Origin: Candidatus Limicola stercorigallinarum
Lineage (GTDB): Bacteria > Actinomycetota > Coriobacteriia > Coriobacteriales > Coriobacteriaceae
NCBI GenBank assembly: GCA_018711625.1
Contig: DVID01000030.1
Span: 1 to 50,105, forward strand
DNA: 50,105 nt
Reading direction: 5' to 3'
Position numbers and translations under genes: made by a program. This document shows, piece by piece, positions 42,387-50,105 of the stretch. The notes beneath the pieces are model-generated. The model was not told where the DNA came from. It made no database searches and worked only from the letters and a program-made list of their open reading frames with translations. Within the stretch, counting starts at the first letter, position 1. Every line of letters starts with the position of its first letter.

Positions 42387-44432
42387 ATGGGTAAGCAACA
42401 TCGAAAGGCATGGAAGCTGCTGGGCGTGCTTGTACTTGCGTGTGCCGTGTTCATCTCGGTACCGCTTCGCGTCCATGCGGCAGACGTCTCGTCTGAGTTT
42501 CACGGCAACAGCTGGCGCTATCAGGATGGCGTGCCTATCGCCGAGACGGGCGAGGCGGCTGTAAGCACCCTGAGCGACGTCGACACGAGCGTGGTCTCGC
42601 TCTTCCGCGGTTCCGACGGCTGGTACTACTATCGCTACTACGATGCCACGGGCGCGGTGCGCGACGTGCGCGTGCCCAACGCCATCAAGAAGGGCATCGA
42701 CGTGAGTTCATGGCAGAAGAGCATCAACTGGAGCTCCGTCAAGGCCTCCGACGTGGACTTTGCCATTATCCGCTGCGGCTGGGGCGACAACGTCACCACC
42801 GATGAAGACGGCAACGGCATCCTCGACCAGGACGACAAGTATTGGAAGATCAACGCCGATGCCTGCACGCGCCTGGGCATTCCGTTTGGCGTGTACATCT
42901 ATTCGTATGCCGAGACGGTTGAGCAGGCCAAGAGCGAGGCGGAGCACGTGCTGCGCCTCGTCAAGGGCTACAACCTCTCGTATCCCATCTACTACGATAT
43001 GGAGGACGCGGTTCAGGACAAGCTCTCCAATGCGGAATTGGCCGAGCTGGCGAAGACCTTCTGCGGCATCATCGAGTCCAATGGCTACGACGTGGGCGTG
43101 TACGCCAGCAAGCTTTGGTTTGACAAAAAGCTCACCGACCCGTGCTTTGACACCTGGGAGCGCTGGGTGGCGCAGTGGAATACCTCTTGCACCTACAAGA
43201 AGGACTATCGCCTGTGGCAGGCCACGAGCTCGGGCTCGGTGCCGGGTATTGGGGGTAGGGTCGACCTCAACTTTGAGATGGATCCCGATATGCCCAACGA
43301 CGCGCTGCGCGACGCTTGGTATGTGACCTCGGGGGCGTACGATTTCATCACCAAGTACGAGATTATGGGCAACTTGGGTGAAACCAACATGTTTGGCCCG
43401 TACGAGGCGCTTTCGCGCGGTCAGATCGCAACAATCCTGTGGCGTCTCTGCGGCGAGCCCTCTTACACCGGCTCGGTGCCGTTTAGCGATGTTTCGCCCG
43501 ATTCGTATTACTACGAGGCCATTGGCTGGGCAGCGTCCGAGGGGCTGCTCAGCGGTTACAGCAACGGAACCTTTGGCCCCGACGGCGCCGTTACGGTGGA
43601 GCAGCTTGCGGTGTTTATGCAGCGCTTCGGCCTTATGCGGCGCGAGCATATGACGGTTTCGGGATCGCAGGGTCTTTCTAAGATTGATGACGCGGGCGCC
43701 ATCTCGCCCTTTGCGGAGGATGCCGTTAACTGGTGCATCGAGCAAGGGCTTATGACCGACTACCTGAATGAGACCGACGATCACGTGAATCCCACGCGTG
43801 CGGCGGCGCGTTGCGAGGCAGCGTCGTTCATCCACCGGCTGTACACCGTCGCCTTTGACTATCCAAATGACGTGGGCGTGATGGACTGGTATGTAACCGG
43901 GGGAGCCTACGACTTTGTGATTGATTCTGGCTTGATCACGGGCTACTCCAACGGCAACTTTGGCCCGTCGGGCATCCTTACCCGCGGCCAGACGGCTACG
44001 ATTCTGTACCGTCTTGCGGGTTCTCCCGCCGTTACCGCTGAGGGCAACTTCCAGGACAATACCGACCCGAACGCGTTTTACTACGACGCGGTGCGCTGGG
44101 CGCGCTCCACGGGCGTGATCAACGGGTACGGCGATGGCAGTACCTTTGGCCCCAACGGCCCGGTGACCCGCGAGCAGCTTGCAACCATGCTGAGCAACTA
44201 TGCTTCCAAGATTGAGCATATCGATTGCTCTTCCACGTGCGAAAACCTCGACCGCATTGCTGGGTCTGAGGATGTGAGTTCCTGGGCACGCCAGGCCATG
44301 GGCTGGGCAGTTGACGAGGGCTTGCTCTCGGGCATGGAGACGTCGCATGGGCGTGACATCGCGCCGCAGTCTTCGGCAAGTCGCGCGATGATGGCCGCGA
44401 TGCTGACCAACTTTGTAAAGGGCGTTTTGTAA
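42387..44432 (+). CDS. GH25 lysozyme with six SLH repeats
   Basis: A 681-residue secreted muramidase. Residues 1-31 are a signal peptide (KLLGVLVLACAVFISVPLRVHA). Residues about 100-300 are the GH25 barrel: KGIDVSSWQKSINW, FAIIRCGWGDN, IPFGVYIYSYA and YPIYYDMEDAV, with the Asp and Glu at the end of a strand that act in catalysis, then YDVGVYASKLWF and WVAQWNTSC. Six SLH repeats fill about 305-681 as two triplets (GYSNGTFGPDGAVT, GYSNGNFGPSGILTRGQ, GYGDGSTFGPNGPVTREQ are three of the calcium-loop-like turns). It probably trims or remodels peptidoglycan at the cell surface. GAAGGAG precedes the ATG. Confidence 0.96.
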   Translation: MGKQHRKAWKLLGVLVLACAVFISVPLRVHAADVSSEFHGNSWRYQDGVPIAETGEAAVSTLSDVDTSVVSLFRGSDGWYYYRYYDATGAVRDVRVPNAIKKGIDVSSWQKSINWSSVKASDVDFAIIRCGWGDNVTTDEDGNGILDQDDKYWKINADACTRLGIPFGVYIYSYAETVEQAKSEAEHVLRLVKGYNLSYPIYYDMEDAVQDKLSNAELAELAKTFCGIIESNGYDVGVYASKLWFDKKLTDPCFDTWERWVAQWNTSCTYKKDYRLWQATSSGSVPGIGGRVDLNFEMDPDMPNDALRDAWYVTSGAYDFITKYEIMGNLGETNMFGPYEALSRGQIATILWRLCGEPSYTGSVPFSDVSPDSYYYEAIGWAASEGLLSGYSNGTFGPDGAVTVEQLAVFMQRFGLMRREHMTVSGSQGLSKIDDAGAISPFAEDAVNWCIEQGLMTDYLNETDDHVNPTRAAARCEAASFIHRLYTVAFDYPNDVGVMDWYVTGGAYDFVIDSGLITGYSNGNFGPSGILTRGQTATILYRLAGSPAVTAEGNFQDNTDPNAFYYDAVRWARSTGVINGYGDGSTFGPNGPVTREQLATMLSNYASKIEHIDCSSTCENLDRIAGSEDVSSWARQAMGWAVDEGLLSGMETSHGRDIAPQSSASRAMMAAMLTNFVKGVL

Positions 44433-44459
44433 GAGCAAACGAAACGCATAGGCACCTTA

Positions 44460-44497
44460 AGCCGGGTGGGCGCTGATTGCGTCTGCCCGGCTTTTTC
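44460..44497 (+). terminator. Terminator of the GH25-SLH gene
   Basis: AGCCGGG-TGGGCGC pairs with GCGTCTG-CCCGGCT with two non-Watson-Crick positions and is followed by TTTTTC. Confidence 0.85.
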
Positions 44498-44507
44498 TTG
44501 ATGGGGT

Positions 44508-44590
44508 AGATGGGGACGGGTTCGTTTTGACCCATTGGCGGGATGGATGGGGCGAAACGAACCCGTCCCCATCTGACCCGTCCCCATCTG
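44508..44590. repeat. REP-like palindromic repeat, compound copy
   Basis: Arms 44508-44535 and 44547-44574 match in inverted orientation at 26 of 28 positions (AGATGGGGACGGGTTCGTTT). A further partial right arm (GACCCGTCCCCATCTG) is added at 44575-44590, and an extra ATGGGGTAG precedes the left arm. It is related to the copies at 12659 and 42253. Confidence 0.75.
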
Positions 44591-44608
44591 CCCACTCAGG
44601 TTTGGCCG

Positions 44609-44614
44609 TATAAT
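44609..44614 (+). promoter_or_regulatory. Putative -10 element of the DUF2142 gene
   Basis: Consensus TATAAT, 36 bp before the start, directly after the REP-like repeat. The -35 is not recognisable. Confidence 0.4.
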
Positions 44615-44650
44615 GCTGCCGGTAGATGGCCGAGAAGATGGGGGAGTACC

Positions 44651-46291
44651 ATGGCCAACGAAGACCTTGCTGTCTCGCCAGGACGCCACGCTTCGAAAAG
44701 CGAGCCCGAGCAGCGCACCTTGAGCGTGGGCGTGTGGGTGGCGCTGGCGCTTGGCGCCTTTGTGCTGGCTGGCATGGGCGTATACAGCTTCTTTGCCTAC
44801 CACACGGGGTACGTGCTCGCGCTCATGGGCGTGGCACTTGTGATATACGCAGCGGTGGCACTTCTTATGCTGCGGAGTTATATCCGCACCGGCACCCTTG
44901 GTACACCAGCCTTTGTTGTGGCACTTTTGGGCCTCGGTCTTATGTACTGCGTGGCGTTCCCTCCGGGCTCGGTGCCCGACGAGGGATACCATTTTGCCGC
45001 TTCGTATCGGTACTCCGACATGCTGCTTGGCGGCGTGATTGACGAAGATACCTTTGAGCTGCGTACCGACGATGCCGTGTTCCGCGAGGAGGTTGTCTCG
45101 CTCCAGCGCGCCGATCGTCATGCCTTCTCCTCCATGCGCGAGGTGGGCACGTGGACGCTTCAAGACGGTTCGCCTGAGTCATTTACCACGATGGCGCCTT
45201 TTGATTTCTCCTCCAACCTGCCGCAACAAAAGGTGGCCAGCTCGCTTGGTATTGTGCTGGCGCGCTTGCTCAACCTGGGGTCTATACCGCTCTTCTACCT
45301 GGGTAGGGTGTTCAACCTGCTTTCGTTTGTGGCCCTTGCCGGCCTTGCGTTTCATATATGTCGCATGGGCAAAAACATCATCGCCGTGGTTTCGATGTTC
45401 CCCATGACACTCCATCTGGCTGCGTCGTACTCCTACGATACGGCCGTGATCGGTATGGCGCTTGTGTTCTGCGCGCTCGTATTTTCGGCGATTGCCTCAA
45501 ACGAGGAGCTCAGTCGTGGCAAACAGACAGCGCTCGTGATTGTGGCGGTGCTGCTTGCCCCCTGCAAGGTAGTGTATGTGCTGCTGGTGGGGCTGGTGTT
45601 GCTCATCCCTGCCAATCGCTTTGGCAACGTTCGTACTTCCCGAATCTTCAAGGCGCTCACCATTTTGGTGGCGGTGCTGTCGCTTGTGCTGGTGCGTGCG
45701 GGCTCGCTTTTGTCGTACGTAGGCCCCGATGTCACCGCCGTGGCGGGGTCTGCCACGGCGCCCGCGCTCGATACGCGCGGCGCAGAGACGGGAACGTTCT
45801 ACTCGCTGGGTGGCCTGCTGGCCGATCCCGTGGGCTCGATAGCGCTCTTTGCCCGGTCTCTCGTTGAGAACGGAGAGTTTTATATCGAGTCCACCGTGGG
45901 CGGCTCGCTCGGCTGGTTCCAGGCGGAACTTATCGCGCCTGATTACGTCACCTATGCGTTTGTGCTGGTGCTGGTGGTGGCAACGTTGAGGGCATCCGAC
46001 GATAGGGCGTGCCTCACGTGGCACGGCCGCGCGCTTGCCGCAGGCATCGCGGCCGCGGGTTTGCTGGCGCTCCTCTTGGTGTTTGCTCTGAGCTGGACGT
46101 TTGATACCGAGGCCATCATTCAGGGCATGCAGGGGCGCTATCTCATTCCCTTTGTGCCCGTGCTTGCTATTGCGTGCCGCCCGCGGGGCGTTGTGGTGCG
46201 GCATGCCTTTGCTCCCATCGCGGTGCCCGCGGTGGTGTGCCTCAATTCGTGTCTGCTTATAGGACTGTTGGGTACCATGCTTTCGTTGTAG
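44651..46291 (+). CDS. DUF2142 family membrane protein
   Basis: A 546-residue polytopic membrane protein with about eleven hydrophobic segments. After the first few helices comes a periplasmic-type loop with FPPGSVPDEGYHFAASYRYSD. This is the P-D-E-x-x-H motif of DUF2142, which resembles the acidic motif of GT-C glycosyltransferases using polyprenyl-linked donors. Members occur in wall-polysaccharide loci, so a late sugar transfer outside the membrane is plausible, perhaps with donors made by the DPM1-like GT2 enzyme upstream. That role is inference. ATG at 44651 follows GGGGGAG; the frame upstream covers the REP repeat. Confidence 0.85.
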   Translation: MANEDLAVSPGRHASKSEPEQRTLSVGVWVALALGAFVLAGMGVYSFFAYHTGYVLALMGVALVIYAAVALLMLRSYIRTGTLGTPAFVVALLGLGLMYCVAFPPGSVPDEGYHFAASYRYSDMLLGGVIDEDTFELRTDDAVFREEVVSLQRADRHAFSSMREVGTWTLQDGSPESFTTMAPFDFSSNLPQQKVASSLGIVLARLLNLGSIPLFYLGRVFNLLSFVALAGLAFHICRMGKNIIAVVSMFPMTLHLAASYSYDTAVIGMALVFCALVFSAIASNEELSRGKQTALVIVAVLLAPCKVVYVLLVGLVLLIPANRFGNVRTSRIFKALTILVAVLSLVLVRAGSLLSYVGPDVTAVAGSATAPALDTRGAETGTFYSLGGLLADPVGSIALFARSLVENGEFYIESTVGGSLGWFQAELIAPDYVTYAFVLVLVVATLRASDDRACLTWHGRALAAGIAAAGLLALLLVFALSWTFDTEAIIQGMQGRYLIPFVPVLAIACRPRGVVVRHAFAPIAVPAVVCLNSCLLIGLLGTMLSL

Positions 46292-46323
46292 GTGAGCAGT
46301 TGGGGTACGCGTGCGCAATACAA

Positions 46324-46350
46324 AACAGGCCAGACGATGTCTGGCCTGTT
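46324..46350. terminator. Two-way terminator between DUF2142 and tRNA-Arg
   Basis: A perfect 11-bp stem (AACAGGCCAGA/TCTGGCCTGTT) with a short loop lies 32 nt after DUF2142 and 8 nt after the 3' end of the leftward tRNA. The minus strand reads TGTTTTG after the stem. Confidence 0.85.
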
Positions 46351-46358
46351 GCGATTTG

Positions 46359-46435
46359 TGGTGCGCCATGGCGGATTCGAACCGTCGGCCTTGAGATTAG
46401 AAGTCTCCTGCTCTATCCAGCTGAGCTAATGGCGC
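46359..46435 (-). tRNA. tRNA-Arg(TCT)
   Basis: Cloverleaf with acceptor GCGCCAT/ATGGCGC, D-arm GCTC/GAGC, anticodon loop CTTCTAA (anticodon TCT) and encoded CCA. The anticodon stem has a G-A mismatch at the outer pair (27-43), and the T-stem has an A-C mismatch (50-64); the rest is regular. Confidence 0.93.
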
Positions 46436-46440
46436 TTGCT

Positions 46441-46476
46441 CGATGCCTGCGTGGGCATCGCTCGGCGACTATTATA
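46441..46476 (-). promoter_or_regulatory. Putative promoter and leader of tRNA-Arg
   Basis: Consensus TATAAT on the minus strand (46476-46471), with a 7-bp hairpin (CGATGCC/GGCATCG, 46441-46460) between it and the mature tRNA 5' end. The hairpin is probably removed by RNase P. Confidence 0.5.
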
Positions 46477-46698
46477 GACAAAGTTTTCCCGCGCGAAGCC
46501 GCTCGGTTCCATGTTGATGCGGCAAGAGGGCCGCGTGCGACCGTTCACGTTCAATTACGCTGCGTTCCGATAAAGAATCTCGACGCTCGCCGCATCGTGA
46601 ATACTTTTTTGTGCGTTCATGCGCTAAACTAAGTCTGTCATTTTTCGTGTCCCTTTGCGTCGCGTGACGCATGGAACATGTTGGAAAAGGAGTCTGTT

Positions 46699-46962
46699 AT
46701 GGTTTCTGAGAAGGTTACCCTCGTCAACCCCCAGGGTCTCCACATGCGTCCCGCGGGCCTCTTTGCCTCTACCATGGGCAAGTACAGCTGCGACGTGACG
46801 GTTGTCACCCCTGAGAAGGAAGTCAACGGCAAGAGCCCCATGGCCCTTATGGCTGCTGGCATTCCCTGCGGCACCGAGGTTGAGGTTCGTTGCGACGGCG
46901 CCGACGAGAACGATGCCCTCGCAGCTGCCATCGAGCTCATCAAGAGCGGACTCGGCGAGTAG
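46699..46962 (+). CDS. ptsH: Phosphocarrier protein HPr
   Basis: An 87-residue HPr that passes phosphate from enzyme I to sugar-specific EIIA proteins of the phosphotransferase system. The phosphorylated histidine is His15 in PQGLHMRPAG. Ser46 is kept in NGKSPMALMAAG, the site that HPr kinase modifies in Firmicutes, so regulatory phosphorylation is possible. AAAAGGAG sits 7 nt before ATG 46699; seven further in-frame codons upstream include that ribosome site and are excluded. ptsI follows after a 122-bp gap that holds a terminator. Confidence 0.96.
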   Translation: MVSEKVTLVNPQGLHMRPAGLFASTMGKYSCDVTVVTPEKEVNGKSPMALMAAGIPCGTEVEVRCDGADENDALAAAIELIKSGLGE

Positions 46963-47017
46963 ACGATCGCCTCGCGGGTCACTCCGTGAACTTGACCAAC
47001 TGAAGTTCATTGGTAAG

Positions 47018-47053
47018 AACGCAGGCGTCTGCTTTGGGGCGCCTGCGTTTTTT
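47018..47053 (+). terminator. Terminator between ptsH and ptsI
   Basis: AACGCAGGCG/CGCCTGCGTT is a perfect 10-bp stem with a 12-nt loop, running into seven T residues. It lies 55 nt after ptsH and 32 nt before ptsI. Confidence 0.88.
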
Positions 47054-47084
47054 CTGTCCGATTCAATCGGTATTGGAGAAAGGG

Positions 47085-48794
47085 ATGTTCATGTACGAGG
47101 GAGTCAACGCCTCCGAGGGCATCGGTATCGGTACCGTTGTTCTCGCTGTCGAACCCGATCTTACCTTCGAGCCCCATGCGGTAGAGGATGCCGCACAGGA
47201 GAAGGCCCGTTATCAGGCTGCGCTCGATGTCTTCTGTGAGAAGACTCAGGCCCAGGCCGACCGCATGAAGATTACCGTGGGCGAGAATGAGGCCGAGATT
47301 ATGGCCGGCCACATCATGCTCGCCCAGGATCCCGGCCTGGTTGACGGCATCAACGTCGCCATCGACGCTGGTCAGTGCGCAGAGCAGGCGCTCGTTGAGA
47401 CGAGCACCATGTTCGAGAACATGTTCCTTTCCATGGATGACGAGATGTTCCGCCTGCGCGCGGCCGACATCGCCGACATCCGTACGGGCATTCTGGCCGA
47501 GCTCCTTGGCCGTGAGGTCGTCGACCTCTCCGTGCTGCCTGCGGGCTCGATCGTTGTCGTTCATGACCTCACGCCGTCCATGACGGCCACCATCGACAAG
47601 GAGAACGTTGCCGGTGTTGTGACCGAGGTCGGCGGCCGCACATCGCACTCTGCCATCATTTGCCGCGCTCTCGAGATCCCGGCTGTCCTCTCGGTGCCCA
47701 ACGCCTGTGGTGCCCTGCTGAACGGCATGACTGTTGTTGTTGACGGCATCAACGGCCATGTGATCAGCAACCCCACTGACGAGCAGCTTGAGGATTACCG
47801 CACGCGTGCCGAGGCCTTCGCTGCCGAGAAGCGTGCGCTCGAGGCCTTCCGTGGCAAGCCCACGGTCACGGCCGATGGCGACAAGAAGACGCTCGCCTGC
47901 AACATCGGTAACCCCGAGGACGCCAAGGGCGCTGTGGACCACGACGCCGAGGCCATTGGTCTTTTCCGCTCTGAGTTCTTGTTCATGGATGCCAAGGAGC
48001 TTCCGAGCGAGGACGAGCAGTTTGAGGCGTACCGCAAGGTTGCTGTGACCCTCAAGGGCGCCCCGGTAATCATCCGTACCCTCGACGTGGGCGGCGACAA
48101 GGAGATTCCGTATCTCAAGCTCCAGAAGGAAGACAACCCCTTCATGGGTTATCGCGCCGTTCGTTACTGCCTCGACAATCCCGAGGAGTACAAGGTGCAG
48201 CTGCGCGCCCTGCTGCGCGCCAGCGCGTTTGGTGACATCAAGATCATGGTTCCGCTGGTCACCTGCGTTGAGGAGCTTCGTCAGGTCAAGGCGCTCGTTG
48301 AGGAGTGCAAGGACGAGCTGCGCACCGAGGGCCGCAAGTTCAATGAGGACATTGAGGTTGGCATCATGATGGAGACGGCCGCTGCCGCCAACATCGCCGA
48401 CATCCTGGCTTCTGAGGCTGCGTTCTTCTCCATTGGCACCAACGACCTCACCGGTTACACCATGGCCTCCGACCGTGGTAACGACAAGGTTGCCTATCTC
48501 TATAGCTGGTATTACCCGGCGGTTCTGCGCGCCATCAAGAACATCATCGTCAGTGGCGTGGAGAAGGGCATCATGGTGGGCATGTGCGGCGAGGCTGCTG
48601 CCGACCCGCTGCTGACGCCGCTTCTGCTCTCGTGGGGCATGGAGGAGTTCTCGGTTTCTGCGCCGAGCGTCCTCAAGACGCGCAAGGCTATCTCCATGTG
48701 GTCGAAGGCCGATGCCGACGCCCTCGAGGAGAAGGTCATGCAGCTCACCACGGCCGAAGAGGTCAAGGCGGCTCTCGAAGAGGCTGCGCGCTAA
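47085..48794 (+). CDS. ptsI: PTS enzyme I (phosphoenolpyruvate-protein phosphotransferase)
   Basis: Takes phosphate from PEP and passes it to HPr. The 569 residues carry the active-site histidine in EVGGRTSHSAIICRA (His188 by this numbering), the PEP-binding RSEFLFMD, TLDVGGDKEIPY and FSIGTNDLTGYTMASDR, and the C-terminal MCGEAAADP cysteine region. Two start codons are possible: ATG 47085 (GGAG six bases upstream) and ATG 47091 (AAAGGG six bases upstream); I use the first. Expression is probably partly uncoupled from ptsH by the terminator between them. Confidence 0.96.
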   Translation: MFMYEGVNASEGIGIGTVVLAVEPDLTFEPHAVEDAAQEKARYQAALDVFCEKTQAQADRMKITVGENEAEIMAGHIMLAQDPGLVDGINVAIDAGQCAEQALVETSTMFENMFLSMDDEMFRLRAADIADIRTGILAELLGREVVDLSVLPAGSIVVVHDLTPSMTATIDKENVAGVVTEVGGRTSHSAIICRALEIPAVLSVPNACGALLNGMTVVVDGINGHVISNPTDEQLEDYRTRAEAFAAEKRALEAFRGKPTVTADGDKKTLACNIGNPEDAKGAVDHDAEAIGLFRSEFLFMDAKELPSEDEQFEAYRKVAVTLKGAPVIIRTLDVGGDKEIPYLKLQKEDNPFMGYRAVRYCLDNPEEYKVQLRALLRASAFGDIKIMVPLVTCVEELRQVKALVEECKDELRTEGRKFNEDIEVGIMMETAAAANIADILASEAAFFSIGTNDLTGYTMASDRGNDKVAYLYSWYYPAVLRAIKNIIVSGVEKGIMVGMCGEAAADPLLTPLLLSWGMEEFSVSAPSVLKTRKAISMWSKADADALEEKVMQLTTAEEVKAALEEAAR

Positions 48795-48823
48795 CGCCAA
48801 GCTTCTCGTAAATGCTGCGTAAT

Positions 48824-48850
48824 CTTACGTGCCGCACGGGGGCACGTAAG
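48824..48850. terminator. Stem-loop after ptsI
   Basis: CTTACGTGCC/GGCACGTAAG is a perfect 10-bp stem with a 7-nt loop, 29 nt after ptsI. There is no T-tract, so it may be a terminator, an RNA-stability element, or a DNA site upstream of the next promoter. Confidence 0.5.
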
Positions 48851-48861
48851 TACCAGACGTG

Positions 48862-48909
48862 TATAATCATTCTGGTTGTATGCTGCCTGGCGCATAGGCG
48901 CCAGGCAGC
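48862..48909 (+). promoter_or_regulatory. Promoter and hairpin leader of the PfkB-family kinase gene
   Basis: A consensus TATAAT (48862-48867) is followed by a perfect 12-bp hairpin GCTGCCTGGCGC/GCGCCAGGCAGC (48882-48909) with a 4-nt loop and GTTTCCCC, within the presumed leader and 24 nt ahead of the start codon. Confidence 0.5.
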
Positions 48910-48933
48910 GTTTCCCCATGAAAGGATGGGTCT

Positions 48934-49863
48934 ATGTTCTATACGCTTACTGCGAACCCGGCTGTCGACATGACGGTTCAGTGCCCTTCGCTCGTTGCCA
49001 ACGAGAATATCCGCTCGGTTAACGCGGAGTACACGGCAAATGGCAAGGGCCTCGACGTATCCTTCGCGCTCAAGAAGTTTGGCGTCGACTCCGTTGCGCT
49101 TGGCTTCTTTGCTGGATTCACCGGCAAGTACGTTGTTGATGAGACCATGAACATGGGTTGCCTGTGCCGCCCTGTGTGGATTGATGGCATCACGCGCATC
49201 AATTCGTACTTCAACGACGGTGAGAACGAGTACGGCATCCTGAATCCTGGTCCGTCCATCACGCCGCAGGACGAACAGGAGCTCTTCAAGATCCTGGATA
49301 GCACCGGCGATCTTGACTGCCTCATCGTTTCCGGCTCCGTGCCCCCGAAGGCTTCCAAGAACTTCCTCGACCAGGTTGTGTCGCATGCTCAGGCTCGCGG
49401 TGCCGACGTGGTGCTCGACCTCTCGAGCGACAAGCTCAAGACGCTTGCCTCCACGAAGCCCCTGCTGATTAAGCCTAACCACCATGAGATGCGCGAGATC
49501 TGGGGCGTTCAGATCGACACCGATGACGACGCACGTCGTGCTCTGGCACTTGCCCACGAGGCGGGCGTCCAGAACGTGCTGCTCACCATGGGTAGCCGCG
49601 GCAGCGCATACTTCTCCAACGGCGAGGACATTTGGTATGCGAAGCGCGACTTCAACATCAAGCTCGTGTCCTCGGTCTGCGCCGGCGACTGCACGCTCGC
49701 AGCCTTCCTGCTTAAGTGGTACAACGACCGCGACAACGTTGAGGAGGCACTGAAGCTTGCTATGGCTACCGGTGCTAACGTGTGCGAGAGCGCTGGCCTG
49801 GGCGACTTTGGCCATGTGGACGAGTACAGCAAGCGCGTCAACGTGCGCAAGCTCCCTCGCTAA
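48934..49863 (+). CDS. PfkB-family sugar kinase, 1-phosphofructokinase-like
   Basis: A 309-residue ribokinase/PfkB-fold kinase closest to 1-phosphofructokinase and tagatose-6-phosphate kinase (YTLTANPAVDMTVQ at the N-terminus, NPGPSI, IVSGSVPP). The substrate motif reads ANGKGLDVSFAL, where FruK proteins normally have GGKGINV. The catalytic anion-hole motif GAGD reads CAGDCTLAAF, but the Asp base is kept. Its place just after ptsHI fits a sugar-phosphate kinase of the PTS-glycolysis interface, though no fructose EII gene is here, so I give no symbol. AAAGGA precedes the ATG. Confidence 0.85.
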   Translation: MFYTLTANPAVDMTVQCPSLVANENIRSVNAEYTANGKGLDVSFALKKFGVDSVALGFFAGFTGKYVVDETMNMGCLCRPVWIDGITRINSYFNDGENEYGILNPGPSITPQDEQELFKILDSTGDLDCLIVSGSVPPKASKNFLDQVVSHAQARGADVVLDLSSDKLKTLASTKPLLIKPNHHEMREIWGVQIDTDDDARRALALAHEAGVQNVLLTMGSRGSAYFSNGEDIWYAKRDFNIKLVSSVCAGDCTLAAFLLKWYNDRDNVEEALKLAMATGANVCESAGLGDFGHVDEYSKRVNVRKLPR

Positions 49864-49907
49864 GGCATTGCAGCCTTTTGTTTGCTGAGGCAAACGAGTA
49901 CGAAACG

Positions 49908-49946
49908 AGCCCCGTCGTCCTTTTGGGCGACGGGGCTTTGCTGTTT
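49908..49946 (+). terminator. Terminator of the PfkB-family kinase gene
   Basis: AGCCCCGTCG/CGACGGGGCT is a perfect 10-bp stem; TTGCTGTTT follows. Confidence 0.85.
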
Positions 49947-50027
49947 GGTTTGGACGGTGCTGCCTGTACGCTTGCGAAGAGCGGGAGGGAAGCGCTATTT
50001 GTGGGTGCTGGTGCCTTGTGACGCTAG

Positions 50028-50105
50028 CTACTGGATTTGTTCCAGCATGAACAGGGGCTCAAGATCAAGCTCGCTTGGATTAGTGCTGTTGGCAATGCTT
50101 TCATC
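50028..50105 (-). CDS. C-terminal end of an unidentified protein
   Basis: Reading leftward from the window edge, 25 codons (…NPSELDLEPLFMLEQIQ) end in TAG. Codon use and composition look coding, and the direction is convergent with the kinase gene. The piece is too short to assign a family. Confidence 0.45.
   Translation of the reverse strand, partial: DESIANSTNPSELDLEPLFMLEQIQ

Noticed and set aside
47007-48800. 597-codon minus-strand open frame over ptsI
   Set aside because: Exact antisense of enzyme I; composition is typical of a codon shadow.

Overview
The window is high-GC bacterial DNA (roughly 60% G+C by eye) with tightly packed genes, strong GGAGG-type ribosome binding sites and CCA-encoding tRNA genes. 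Gene content suggests an anaerobic gut actinobacterium of the class Coriobacteriia, most likely Collinsella or a near relative. The pointers are S-layer-homology (SLH) wall proteins, an RmlC-RmlD fusion, a Rho with a very long basic N-terminal extension, a SUF operon under an Rrf2 regulator, and a GGGtGRT protein beside a NifU-like scaffold. This is an inference from gene content; no database search was possible.

Layout. 1-5.1 kb: the tail of an SLH protein, a small transposon-like inverted-repeat element, an S33 peptidase, proA, an HD-domain protein and a CarD-like regulator. 5.3-12.7 kb: glmM, argS, rho with a long leader, and corA. 12.8-19.6 kb: a short-chain dehydrogenase, an unknown Ala-rich membrane protein coupled to a VanZ-like gene, tRNA-His and tRNA-Lys, a CofE-like ligase, a fumarate reductase/aspartate oxidase-like flavoprotein, and an XRE regulator with a membrane domain. 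19.9-27.8 kb: an iron-sulfur block with the GGGtGRT/NifU-like pair, then sufCBDSU read leftward from a control region shared with the divergent Rrf2 regulator gene.

28.3-46.3 kb is a cell-surface region. It opens with a secreted protein that places what looks like a GT80 sialyltransferase domain between two triplets of ChW repeats. Next comes an SLH protein with a possible lysozyme-like domain. A polysaccharide locus follows: two GT2 enzymes, DUF2304, a Wzx-type flippase, rmlA, rmlB, an rmlC-rmlD fusion (dTDP-L-rhamnose) and a DUF4422-GT8 glycosyltransferase. A GH25 lysozyme with six SLH repeats and a DUF2142 membrane protein close the region. 46.3-50.1 kb: tRNA-Arg, ptsH, ptsI, a PfkB-family sugar kinase, and the tail of an unidentified gene.

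Gene-free DNA is rich in palindromes. There are three copies of an ATGGGG...GTTCGTTT REP-like repeat, all just 3' of genes. Two long imperfect palindromes share an arm consensus, and two other inverted-repeat elements look like MITEs. The strongest candidate for something new is the ChW-flanked GT80-like protein; the GGGtGRT/NifU-like pair next to SUF is the second.
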